Shown here: positions 6,235 through 12,611 of the stretch, in pieces | Position numbering within the stretch: the stretch's first letter is position 1 | How the letters are laid out: each line of letters begins with the position of its first letter | NCBI GenBank assembly: GCA_016284975.1 | Contig: JAEEPV010000233.1 | Span: forward strand, 1-12,611 | Origin: Solobacterium sp. | GTDB lineage: Bacteria; Bacillota_I; Bacilli_A; Erysipelotrichales; Erysipelotrichaceae | Direction of reading: 5' to 3' | Length of the DNA: 12,611 bases | The notes under the pieces: model-generated | Database searches by the model: none | What the model saw: the letters and a program-made list of their open reading frames with translations, nothing else | Told to the model about the DNA's origin: nothing | Translations under genes and position numbers: made by a program

Positions 6235-7509
6235 ATGTCAGAATGGACATTAAAAGAGCATTCCAAAGGTGAACTGGTCGTTGTCGTAGACGGCAGTGAC
6301 TGGAAATCCGTATGTGAGAAGGCATTTAACAAGATTGCCAAACAGGTTGCGATTCCGGGCTTCCGTAAGGGATTTGCCCCGAAGGCAATGCTGAAGAAAT
6401 ATATTACAGGCGAACAGATCTGGTATGACGCAATTGAAAAACATGCCAACAAATGGATGTTCGATGCAATGAAAGAGAAGAATCTGGAACCGGTAAGCCG
6501 TCCGACACTGGATGTACGTTCCGTAAACGATGATTCCTGTGAGCTTGTATTTGAGTTCTATGTAACTCCGGAAGTAAAACTTGGACAGTATAAGGATCTG
6601 CCGTATGAACTCGGCGATACTACCGTTACCGACGAAGAGATTGAAAACGAACTGAACCGCATGCGTGAAACTTATGCGGATATCGAATCAACCGAGGAGC
6701 CGGCAGTGGACGGTGACACCGTCAACATCGACTATGAAGGCTTCAAGGACGGTGTTTCGTTTGAAGGCGGAAAAGCAGAGGGTTATGATCTCCGCCTTGG
6801 CAGCAACTCCTTCATTCCGGGGTTTGAGGAACAGCTGATCGGCGCAAAAGCCGGTGAAGAAAAAGAGCTGAAACTGAAGTTCCCGGAGGACTACCATTCT
6901 GAGGAGCTTGCCGGTGCAGATGTCGTCTTCAAGGTAAAGGTCAACGAAGTCAAGCATAAGGTTCTTCCGGAACTCGATGATGATTTTGCGAAAGATATCA
7001 ATGCTCCGGGCGTGGAGACCGTTGAACAGCTGCGCAAGACCGTCACGGAACGTCTTGAAAACAACAAGAAGAGTGCTGCAGAACGTGAGGCAGATGAAAA
7101 GCTGCTTGCGAAGGTTGCAGAGAATGCAGAAGTTGAGATTCCTCAGCCGATGATTGACGATGAAGCAGAACAGATGGTTCGTCAGTTCGAAACACAGATT
7201 CGTCAGTATGGCATGGATCCGAAGCAGTACTATAAGATGCTGAATACCGATCCTGACAAGATCGCTGAAAATTATAAGGATGATGCAGAAAAAGCAGTTC
7301 GCCTGCGTCTTGTCTTAGAGCAGATCGCCCGTGAAGAAGAGATCGAGGTAAGTGACGCAGAGCTCGAACAGGAATTCCATGATCTTGCGGATATGTACCG
7401 TCTCGATGCAGAACAGGTACGCAATGCAATTGATGAAGGAATCGTAAAGAAGGATATTGCCAATCGAAAAGCAGTGGAATTCGTAAAAGAGCACGCTGCG
7501 AAAGCCTGA
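6235..7509 (+). CDS. tig: Trigger factor, ribosome-associated chaperone and peptidyl-prolyl isomerase
   Basis: Trigger factor binds the ribosome exit tunnel and shields nascent chains; it also has peptidyl-prolyl isomerase activity. The 424-residue length is typical. Visible: N-terminal ribosome-binding domain (1-110) with the signature loop PGFRKGFAP at 41-49; FKBP-type domain at about 157-241 (DGDTVNIDYEGF, FIPGFEEQLIGAKAGEE); long helical C-terminal domain forming the chaperone arms (242-424), rich in Glu, Lys and Gln. AAAGGAG (6222-6228) lies 6 bases before the ATG. Two CIRCE operators flank the main promoter, which implies heat-shock control by HrcA. lon follows after 65 bases that contain a hairpin, so the two are probably co-transcribed at least in part. 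Confidence 0.98.
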   Translation: MSEWTLKEHSKGELVVVVDGSDWKSVCEKAFNKIAKQVAIPGFRKGFAPKAMLKKYITGEQIWYDAIEKHANKWMFDAMKEKNLEPVSRPTLDVRSVNDDSCELVFEFYVTPEVKLGQYKDLPYELGDTTVTDEEIENELNRMRETYADIESTEEPAVDGDTVNIDYEGFKDGVSFEGGKAEGYDLRLGSNSFIPGFEEQLIGAKAGEEKELKLKFPEDYHSEELAGADVVFKVKVNEVKHKVLPELDDDFAKDINAPGVETVEQLRKTVTERLENNKKSAAEREADEKLLAKVAENAEVEIPQPMIDDEAEQMVRQFETQIRQYGMDPKQYYKMLNTDPDKIAENYKDDAEKAVRLRLVLEQIAREEEIEVSDAELEQEFHDLADMYRLDAEQVRNAIDEGIVKKDIANRKAVEFVKEHAAKA

Positions 7510-7525
7510 AATAACAAAACAAAAC

Positions 7526-7553
7526 AATAAGACGCGCCCTTGCGTCTTATTTT
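7526..7553 (+). terminator. Hairpin between tig and lon, weak terminator or attenuator
   Basis: A 10-bp stem (7526-7535 with 7542-7551; core AAGACGC/GCGTCTT) and GCCCTT loop are followed by only a few T residues (TTTTGT). The short U-tract suggests partial termination or mRNA-end stabilisation rather than a full stop, leaving lon expressed by read-through. I see no separate lon promoter in the 65-base gap. Confidence 0.6.
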
Positions 7554-7574
7554 GTAAAGAAATGGAGGTATGCA

Positions 7575-9896
7575 ATGACAGCTCATAACAATGTAACAAC
7601 AAGAGTACCTGTTATCTGCACCCGTGGAATCGTCGTATTCCCTGGTCTGGATGTCATGATTGAAGTCGGACGTCAGAAGTCGATCAATGCCGTCAACGAA
7701 GCTTCCGCCAACTACGACGGAATGGTCTGGGTCGTATGTCAGAACGATATTATGGTCGATAATCCGGTTAAGGAGAATCTCTATGATATGGGCACACTGT
7801 CCAAGATCAAGATCGTACGACGCAAGGAAGGCTTCATGCGCGTCACATTTACCGGTATGAAGCGGGCCAAACTGGTTGACCTGGAAGATACGGAAGATAT
7901 GATGATGGCTACCATCATGCCGATGGATGATATTCAGGGCAATTCGATGGAAGAAGTGGCTCTGGTCAAACGGATCATCACAAGTTTCGAAAAGATGTCC
8001 AATCTTTCAAGCGCATTCCCGGCGGATATTATTTCTCAGCTTTCCAAAGGTGTCAGTGCGCTGACTCTGACGGATCAGTTTGCACAGTACTTCCCGCTGG
8101 AAACACCGGTCCGTCAGCGGCTGCTTGAAACCGTTGATGTAAATGAACGTATGGTTCAGATCATCGCAGAACTGGAAAAGCAGCAGCAGTTCTCCAAACT
8201 GGAGACTTCAATCAATGACAAAGTCAAAGAACATATCGACGACGGACAGAAGGAATACTATCTGCGGGAAAAACGCAAAGCCATAAAAGAAGAACTTGGT
8301 GACGTATCCAATCTGACCGATGATGTTTCTACGATGCGGGAAATGCTCGAAAAGAATCCGTATCCGGAACATGTCAAGGAAAAGGCCAGAGAAGAGATTC
8401 AGCGGTATGAACTTCTCCCGCAGGGAAGCGGAGAAGCCAGCGTAGAACGCACGTATCTTGACTGGCTGCTGAAGGTTCCCTGGTGGCAGCAGACGGAAGA
8501 TAATTCCGATCTCAAGGCTGTCCGCGGTATTCTCGATGAAGATCACTATGGTCTGGAAAAAGTCAAACAGAGAATCATGGAATATCTGGCCGTCAAACAG
8601 ATGACCGGAAATCTGAATTCTCCGATTCTCTGCCTCGTCGGTCCTCCGGGTGTCGGCAAGACCAGTCTTGCCAAATCCGTTGCGAGATCGCTGGACCGGA
8701 AATTCGTCAAAATGTCTCTTGGAGGCGTTCGTGATGAAGCGGAAATCCGCGGTCACCGCCGCACGTATCTTGGCTCACTGCCGGGACGCGTAATTCAGGG
8801 AATGAAGAAGGTGCAGGTTATCAACCCGGTATTCCTGATCGATGAAATCGACAAGATGGGTGCTGATTATAAGGGTGATCCGAGCAGTGCGCTTCTGGAA
8901 GTGCTGGACCCGGAACAGAACCAGTTCTTCTCGGATCATTATCTGGAAGAACCGTATGATCTTTCCAACGTGCTGTTTATTGCCACAGCCAACTATCTGG
9001 ACAATATTCCGGCACCGCTGCAGGATCGTCTGGAAATCATTGAACTTCCTTCCTATACAGAAGTAGATAAAGTTCAGATCGCTGTGGATCATCTGATTCC
9101 GAAACAGCTTAAGGCGAACGGCCTTCAGGCTTCTCAGTTCAAACTGAAGGAAAAGGAGATCCTGTATCTGATCCGCCACTATACCCGTGAAGCGGGCGTT
9201 CGTCAGCTGGAGCGTGTGATCGGCAGTCTTTGCCGAAAGACAGTTCTTGAAATCCTCAATGAGGATAAGAAGTCCGTCACGATCACCAAAAAGCTGATCA
9301 ATGAATGGCTTGGCAAGGAAATGTTTGAGTACGGTGTTAAGGAAAAGAAGGATCAGGTCGGTGTCGTCACCGGACTTGCCTATACTTCCTTTGGCGGCGA
9401 TGTGCTTTCCATTGAAGTGAATTACTTTGAAGGAAAGGGCAAGCTCTCACTGACCGGAAAACTGGGAGATGTCATGAAAGAATCCGCCGAAATCGCACTG
9501 GACTATGTCAAGGCTCACGCCAGAGAACTTGGCATTGATCCTGCATTCTTCGAGAAACATGACATTCATATTCACATCCCGGAAGGGGCAGTTCCAAAAG
9601 ACGGTCCTTCTGCAGGTGTGACGATGACGACGGCACTGGTAAGTGCACTGAGCGATAAGCCGGTTCATGCGGATCTTGCGATGACGGGTGAAGTTACGCT
9701 TCGCGGTAATGTTCTGCCGATCGGCGGACTCCGTGAAAAGTCACTTGCGGCCAATCGTGCCGGGATTACAAAGATCCTGATGCCCAAGGCAAATCTCAGA
9801 GATCTCGATGATGTTCCCCAGCCGGTAAAAGACAAGGTTACCTTTGTACCGGTAGAGACCATGTCTCAGGTACTGAAGGAAGCGCTGGTGCGCTGA
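7575..9896 (+). CDS. lon: ATP-dependent protease Lon
   Basis: Lon is a cytoplasmic hexameric AAA+ serine protease that degrades damaged and selected regulatory proteins. The 773-residue product is full length. Parts: N-terminal substrate-binding LON domain (about 10-200); coiled-coil linker (200-300); AAA+ module with Walker A GPPGVGKT (356-363), Walker B LIDEID (421-426) and a conserved arginine-rich region; protease domain with catalytic Ser679 in PKDGPSAG and Lys722 in GLREKSLAA. The Ser-Lys dyad is intact. The TGGAGG site (7563-7568) is 6 bases before the ATG. It is the LonA type without membrane segments, so not LonB. It sits between tig and engB; the CIRCE-controlled promoter before tig probably drives it. 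The stop overlaps the engB start (TGATG). Confidence 0.98.
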   Translation: MTAHNNVTTRVPVICTRGIVVFPGLDVMIEVGRQKSINAVNEASANYDGMVWVVCQNDIMVDNPVKENLYDMGTLSKIKIVRRKEGFMRVTFTGMKRAKLVDLEDTEDMMMATIMPMDDIQGNSMEEVALVKRIITSFEKMSNLSSAFPADIISQLSKGVSALTLTDQFAQYFPLETPVRQRLLETVDVNERMVQIIAELEKQQQFSKLETSINDKVKEHIDDGQKEYYLREKRKAIKEELGDVSNLTDDVSTMREMLEKNPYPEHVKEKAREEIQRYELLPQGSGEASVERTYLDWLLKVPWWQQTEDNSDLKAVRGILDEDHYGLEKVKQRIMEYLAVKQMTGNLNSPILCLVGPPGVGKTSLAKSVARSLDRKFVKMSLGGVRDEAEIRGHRRTYLGSLPGRVIQGMKKVQVINPVFLIDEIDKMGADYKGDPSSALLEVLDPEQNQFFSDHYLEEPYDLSNVLFIATANYLDNIPAPLQDRLEIIELPSYTEVDKVQIAVDHLIPKQLKANGLQASQFKLKEKEILYLIRHYTREAGVRQLERVIGSLCRKTVLEILNEDKKSVTITKKLINEWLGKEMFEYGVKEKKDQVGVVTGLAYTSFGGDVLSIEVNYFEGKGKLSLTGKLGDVMKESAEIALDYVKAHARELGIDPAFFEKHDIHIHIPEGAVPKDGPSAGVTMTTALVSALSDKPVHADLAMTGEVTLRGNVLPIGGLREKSLAANRAGITKILMPKANLRDLDDVPQPVKDKVTFVPVETMSQVLKEALVR

Positions 9897-10480
9897 TGCA
9901 GTATCATGACGTAAAGCTTCTGGCCACTGCGGCAGACCGTTCACAGTGGCCGGAAAGCAGTCTGCCGGAGATTATGTTTGCCGGACGTTCCAATGCCGGC
10001 AAAAGTACACTGATCAACACCCTGGTGAATCGGAAAAAACTTGCCTATACCGGCAAGACACCGGGCAAGACAAGACTGCTGAATTTCTTTGAGATTGACG
10101 GCAGATATGTCTTCTGCGATTCTCCGGGATACGGCTATGCGGTTGGAGGTGATTCTTCTGCTGAATCCTTTCAGAAGCTGATCGATCCGTACATGCATGA
10201 ACGGGAAACCCTGAAGGGCGTCGTTCTGGTACTGGATATCCGAAGGACTCCGAATGAAGATGATCTTCTGATGCGGGACTTCGCACGGGAAAGCGGCCTG
10301 AAGCTGCTTCCGGTATGCATGAAGGCAGACAAACTATCAAGAGGTGCCGGCATTCAGGCAGCCGCAAAGATCGCCAGGCTGCTGGAAGTGACACCAAAAG
10401 ACATCTGTATTGTTTCCGGTACGGAAAAGACCGGAATCGAACAGGTATGGAATCAGATTGAAGCAATTGCGGCAGAATGA
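9896..10480 (+). CDS. engB: Ribosome biogenesis GTP-binding protein EngB/YsxC
   Basis: EngB (YsxC, YihA) is an essential small GTPase that assists late 50S subunit assembly. The 194-residue product shows G1 GRSNAGKST (30-38), G2 region TPGKTR (55-60), G3 DSPGYG (75-80), G4 KADK (143-146) and a G5-like SGTEKTG (174-180). The family's usual TKADK reads MKADK. Length is normal. The ATG overlaps the lon TGA by one base, and the nearest purine-rich run (GAAGGA, about 9875-9880) is too far for a good ribosome site, so translation probably depends on ribosomes ending lon. lon followed by engB is a conserved Bacillota order. Confidence 0.97.
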   Translation: MQYHDVKLLATAADRSQWPESSLPEIMFAGRSNAGKSTLINTLVNRKKLAYTGKTPGKTRLLNFFEIDGRYVFCDSPGYGYAVGGDSSAESFQKLIDPYMHERETLKGVVLVLDIRRTPNEDDLLMRDFARESGLKLLPVCMKADKLSRGAGIQAAAKIARLLEVTPKDICIVSGTEKTGIEQVWNQIEAIAAE

Positions 10481-10509
10481 CACTGCCGCTTTCTTACAGG
10501 AGAACAACC

Positions 10510-11085
10510 ATGGATAACAGCAAAGATGAAGATCTGATCTGGGAAGAGGTCCGTACGGAACATCTGGTACAGGACGAATGGATTGATTTTCGACGTCATG
10601 CATACCGGTTTCCGGACGGTACGGTATTCGAACCGTTCTACAGCTATTCCCGCAGAAATTTTGTTGTCATTGCCGCAACCGATATCGAAGGCAGATACAT
10701 CTGCGTCAAACAGTTCCGTCAGGGCATTCGTGAAGTTACGACAGAGTTCTGTGCCGGAGGTATTGAGAAAAAAGACGGTTTGGAAAAAGATCAGACCGAG
10801 GCTGCGCTGGAAGCGGCCAAGCGGGAGCTGCTGGAAGAAACCGGCTATATCTCATCGGAGTGGCGTCATCTTCTGACGATTCCATCTCACGCTACGATCG
10901 CAGACAACTATGCCATACTTTTTGAGGCAAAAAACTGTGTACGCACTTCCGATCAGCATCTGGATGAAACCGAATTTCTGAAGGTTGAGATCCATACCGA
11001 AGAAGAGGTAAACGAGCTGATCAAAGAAGGAAAGTTTCAGCAGGCACTGCATATTCTTGCGATGCTGTGCTCCAAATACCGATAG
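10510..11085 (+). CDS. Nudix hydrolase, ADP-ribose pyrophosphatase type
   Basis: Predicted to split ADP-ribose or a related nucleoside diphosphate derivative into AMP and a sugar phosphate. The 191-residue product has the N-terminal beta domain of ADPRase-type Nudix enzymes (FVVIAATDIEGRYICVKQFR), then TEFCAGGIE in place of the common ELPAG, and the Nudix box ending AAKRELLEETGY, with the E-x7-R-E-x-x-E-E-x-G core intact. The Gly-to-first-Glu gap is six residues instead of five. I chose the ATG at 10510 because AGGAGA (10498-10503) lies 6 bases upstream. An in-frame ATG at 10477 overlaps the engB stop as ATGA but has no ribosome site. The exact substrate cannot be told from sequence. Confidence 0.9.
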   Translation: MDNSKDEDLIWEEVRTEHLVQDEWIDFRRHAYRFPDGTVFEPFYSYSRRNFVVIAATDIEGRYICVKQFRQGIREVTTEFCAGGIEKKDGLEKDQTEAALEAAKRELLEETGYISSEWRHLLTIPSHATIADNYAILFEAKNCVRTSDQHLDETEFLKVEIHTEEEVNELIKEGKFQQALHILAMLCSKYR

Positions 11086-11091
11086 GTTTCT

Positions 11092-11122
11092 ATGGCGAAG
11101 CAGGATGTGCATCGCCATTTTA
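11092..11122 (+). terminator. Hairpin with short T-run between the Nudix gene and the Crp-family gene
   Basis: The outer stem ATGGCGA (11092-11098) / TCGCCAT (11112-11118) has an inner GCA/TGC pairing and a loop GGATG, and is followed by TTT. It could be a weak terminator or an RNA processing or stabilising element in the 50-base gap. Confidence 0.4.
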
Positions 11123-11135
11123 CATATGGGGTGAT

Positions 11136-11858
11136 ATGATATCGAATATGGAAGAGAAAGATCAGTTAGACAGCAGTATTGAACTGCTGAAAGAATATGG
11201 CATTGAGCCTGAAAATATCGTAAATCCGCAGGAAGTTTCATTTAAAGAGGGCGATATTCTCTGTGAAGACGGAAAACCGCTGGAGTATCTGTATTTTCTG
11301 AGAAACGGCACGGTAAAGACGCTGATTCCGGCAGGAGACAAACCGGGTCTGATTCTTGGACGCTATGTCAATCGCGGCATGTTTGATGAATCCGCATTGT
11401 TCCGCAGTGACGGATGTGCACATACAAGAGCGGTATGTGAAACCGACATTGAAGCGGTTTCCATCCCGTTTGAAACGAATCGGGAAACACTGCTCGGACA
11501 GAACAGTTTTCTCCGGAAAGAAGCAGAGAATCTGTCTGCGACTCTCGATCAGTCGATGAATTCCTTCTTCTTTCAGAAATTTCCGTTTGAATATATGCTT
11601 TGCTCATATATAGCGGTAAAGCGTACGGATGCGGAATGGGTGGCAGATCTTGATCAGACCTCACAGGATCTGAATGTCAGCAAGCAGATCATCAAACGGT
11701 GTCTGGATCTGCTTGTAAACAAAGGAATTCTGGCAGTCGGAGAAAAAGGATATCTCGTGTCAGATGTTCTGCAGTTTGAAAACTATAACAAGGGATTATA
11801 CAAACCCAGAAGAAAGCGGATCAAGGTAAATGCAGGAAAAGGTAAAACAGCTGGTTGA
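11136..11858 (+). CDS. Crp/Fnr-family transcriptional regulator
   Basis: The 240-residue product has an N-terminal cyclic-nucleotide-binding-type beta barrel (about 30-115: FKEGDILCEDGKPLEYLYFLRNGTV), a linking helix (about 125-160), and a C-terminal winged helix-turn-helix (about 172-208: TSQDLNVSKQIIKRCLDLLVNKGIL). In the phosphate-binding cassette the usual FGE-x-AL reads FDESALF (83-89), with Arg98 in THTRAV-like context (HTRAV), so cAMP binding is uncertain. No N-terminal cysteine cluster of the FNR type is present. After the HTH comes an unusual basic tail (YKPRRKRIK, 222-230). The ATG at 11136 follows GGGG (11128-11131) by 4 bases; the ATG at 11148 is an alternative. The next gene begins inside its 3' end. 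Ligand and targets are unknown; YeiL-like regulators are the nearest group I can name. Confidence 0.85.
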   Translation: MISNMEEKDQLDSSIELLKEYGIEPENIVNPQEVSFKEGDILCEDGKPLEYLYFLRNGTVKTLIPAGDKPGLILGRYVNRGMFDESALFRSDGCAHTRAVCETDIEAVSIPFETNRETLLGQNSFLRKEAENLSATLDQSMNSFFFQKFPFEYMLCSYIAVKRTDAEWVADLDQTSQDLNVSKQIIKRCLDLLVNKGILAVGEKGYLVSDVLQFENYNKGLYKPRRKRIKVNAGKGKTAG

Positions 11859-12123
11859 GCGCTACGGACTTTCCGCCAGTAAAGAAAGCCGGTATATCGA
11901 TCTGATTGCACAGGCAGGGGATCTTGGAAAAGCATTGCTTGGATCAAGTGACTACGGCCTGCAGGAACTGCATACCAGCGAAGAAATCCGGGAGGAAGCA
12001 GGAAACCTCCTGTTTTCTCTGCTCGCGCTTTTGAATGATTTTGACATTGATGAAAATGAAGTGCTGGATCAGGTGATCGCACGTTATGAAGAGCGGATGA
12101 AAGAAGTACTCGGTGAAAAATAA
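11830..12123 (+). CDS. Small MazG-like protein with degenerate catalytic motif
   Basis: The all-helical 97-residue product has the pattern of MazG-type nucleotide pyrophosphohydrolases: DLIAQAGDLGKALLG (24-38) for the usual L-x-EE-x-GEL-x-x-AL helix, EEIREEAGNLLFSLLALLND (51-70) for EE-x-GD-x-L-x-x-L, and IARYEERM (83-90) at the end. Active MazG folds bind Mg2+ through EExxE and ExxD. Here these positions read AQxxD and ExxN, so only part of the metal site remains. It may be a non-catalytic relative or have a changed activity. It begins 29 bases before the end of the Crp-family gene with AAGG (11823-11826) 3 bases upstream, so the two are co-translated. It is the last plus-strand gene of the cluster. 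The MazG assignment is by motif pattern only. Confidence 0.7.
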   Translation: MQEKVKQLVERYGLSASKESRYIDLIAQAGDLGKALLGSSDYGLQELHTSEEIREEAGNLLFSLLALLNDFDIDENEVLDQVIARYEERMKEVLGEK

Positions 12124-12144
12124 AAGAAGGCTACGCAGCCTTCT
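12116..12144 (-). terminator. Intrinsic terminator of the 58-residue orphan gene
   Basis: An 8-bp stem AGAAGGCT (12125-12132) / AGCCTTCT (12137-12144) has an ACGC loop. Read on the minus strand it is followed by TTTTATTTTT (12124-12115). The orphan gene's TAG (12131-12133) lies inside the hairpin. On the plus strand it has almost no T-run, so it ends the tig-lon cluster poorly if at all. Confidence 0.8.
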
Positions 12145-12307
12145 CATTAACGTTTCCGATCTTCATGAGGTTCATGATTTTGATGCTTCCATTGCGTTCG
12201 CTTGATAAAAGTTTCTGGTAATCAATGGTCGTCATATATTCACGGACCACGGAAGAATCGGTCTCGTAGTCGACCATAAAAATGGTCTTACTGTCGATAC
12301 TTCTCAT
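12131..12307 (-). CDS. Hypothetical 58-residue protein
   Basis: I do not recognise this protein. It starts MRSIDSKTIFMVDYETDSSV and ends in a Lys/Met/Ile-rich segment (SIKIMNLMKIGNVNEKAA). It has no membrane segment, no cysteine and no clear motif; a short hydrophobic strand (TIFMVDYE) is followed by a helical stretch. It looks genuine because its signals are complete on the minus strand: TTGAAA-17-TAAAAT promoter, AAAGGA six bases before the ATG at 12307, and a terminator at the stop. The frame is open further upstream (to 12505) and includes an ATG 15 bases earlier (MKGQY), but that ATG overlaps the ribosome site, and the longer frame covers the promoter. It is convergent with the MazG-like gene and divergent from the Cys-rich protein gene. 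Confidence 0.75.
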   Translation of the reverse strand: MRSIDSKTIFMVDYETDSSVVREYMTTIDYQKLLSSERNGSIKIMNLMKIGNVNEKAA

Positions 12308-12344
12308 ATATTGTCCTTTCATTGTTGCTCTATGCGACATAAAT

Positions 12345-12373
12345 ATTTTAAGACAGTTTTCTGGTAGTTTCAA
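12345..12373 (-). promoter_or_regulatory. Promoter of the 58-residue orphan gene
   Basis: On the minus strand, TTGAAA (plus 12368-12373) and TAAAAT (plus 12345-12350) are 17 bases apart, both 5/6 matches to the sigma-A consensus. The start would be near 12338, about 30 bases before the ATG. Confidence 0.75.
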
Positions 12374-12432
12374 CGAAAATTTTTTGTACAATTTCGGGTG
12401 TATGTTGATGTATTTGCAAAAAGGAGTGTCAC

Positions 12433-12611
12433 ATGGAAAAAGATGAACTGGCTGTTTATTACAAGCATCATGGGTGTAACTGTGCCCAGTCGGTATTAAT
12501 GGCATTTCAGGATCAGCTGCCGCTGGAGGAAGCGATGATTATGAAGCTTGGTGCGCCGTTTTGTGCAGGCATGGGCGGTATGGAAGGTACCTGCGGCGCA
12601 TTGATCGCTGC
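12433..12611 (+). CDS. C_GCAxxG_C_C family protein, 3'-truncated by the window edge
   Basis: The first 59 complete codons match the small cysteine-motif family named C_GCAxxG_C_C (putative redox-active or metal-binding proteins, function not established). Seen: GCNCAQSVLMAF (residues 14-25), which is the family's G-x-NCAQ-V segment, then APFCAGMGGMEGTCGALIAA with two further cysteines and the glycine-rich turn. The family usually runs to about 120-160 residues, so more than half lies outside the window. AAGGAG (12421-12426) lies 6 bases before the ATG. No convincing promoter was found; TACAAT at 12387-12392 is a possible -10 without a matching -35. It is divergent from the 58-residue gene and shares its upstream region. 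Confidence 0.88.
   Translation, partial: MEKDELAVYYKHHGCNCAQSVLMAFQDQLPLEEAMIMKLGAPFCAGMGGMEGTCGALIA

Noticed and set aside
8208..8756. 182-residue open frame on the minus strand inside lon
   Set aside because: Antisense to well-conserved lon sequence; no expression signals or motifs.
10477..10509. ATG at 10477 as the Nudix gene start (ATGA overlap with engB)
   Set aside because: It has no Shine-Dalgarno site, while the ATG at 10510 has AGGAGA at ideal spacing. It remains possible by coupling.
12131..12505. Full 124-residue minus-strand frame as the gene
   Set aside because: The upstream part covers the likely promoter, the ribosome site and the first codons of the divergent Cys-motif gene, and its sequence is of low coding character.
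1..12611. CRISPR array, insertion sequence or prophage
   Set aside because: No direct-repeat arrays, transposase or integrase motifs or terminal inverted repeats were seen on either strand.

Overview
The window reads as a gene-dense, housekeeping stretch of a low-to-moderate GC Bacillota chromosome. Gene order (mutS2-uvrC; tig-lon-engB), Shine-Dalgarno sites of the AGGAGG type, CIRCE operators, and a protein that resembles the DUF3196 group of Erysipelotrichia and Mollicutes together point to a member of the Erysipelotrichia. That taxonomic placement is an inference from gene content only. I see no mobile element, CRISPR array or prophage gene, and base composition looks even throughout.

Layout. 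(1) 1-4246, plus strand: the 3' two thirds of mutS2, then uvrC, then a membrane-anchored VanY-type D,D-carboxypeptidase. The three are translationally coupled by 1-nt and 11-nt overlaps and end at a bidirectional terminator. (2) 4271-4660, minus strand: a small one-helix membrane protein, convergent with vanY and divergent from the next gene. (3) 4738-5369: a YfcE/MJ0936-type phosphodiesterase whose -10 box lies so close to its ATG that the mRNA looks leaderless, then tRNA-Arg(TCT) with its own promoter and terminator. (4) 5369-6070: a DUF3196-like protein whose ATG directly follows the U-tract of the tRNA terminator. (5) 6089-12123: a stress and housekeeping cluster, trigger factor (tig), lon, engB/ysxC, a Nudix ADP-ribose pyrophosphatase-type hydrolase, a Crp/Fnr-family regulator and a small MazG-like protein. 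(6) 12131-12307, minus strand: a 58-residue orphan protein with complete expression signals. (7) 12433 to the end: the start of a C_GCAxxG_C_C family protein.

The most notable regulatory feature is in front of tig. A near-consensus sigma-A promoter (TTGACA, 17 bp, TATAAT) is covered by two tandem CIRCE operators. One overlaps the -35 and the other the expected transcription start. This implies HrcA heat-shock control of trigger factor and, by read-through past a small intergenic hairpin, of the Lon protease and perhaps the genes behind it. clpX, which often stands between tig and lon in Bacillota, is absent here.

No wholly new system is evident. The points most worth a second look are the double CIRCE on tig-lon, the apparently leaderless phosphodiesterase gene, a MazG-like protein that has lost most metal ligands, a MutS2 whose Smr domain lacks the LDLR-type motif, and the orphan 58-residue gene.
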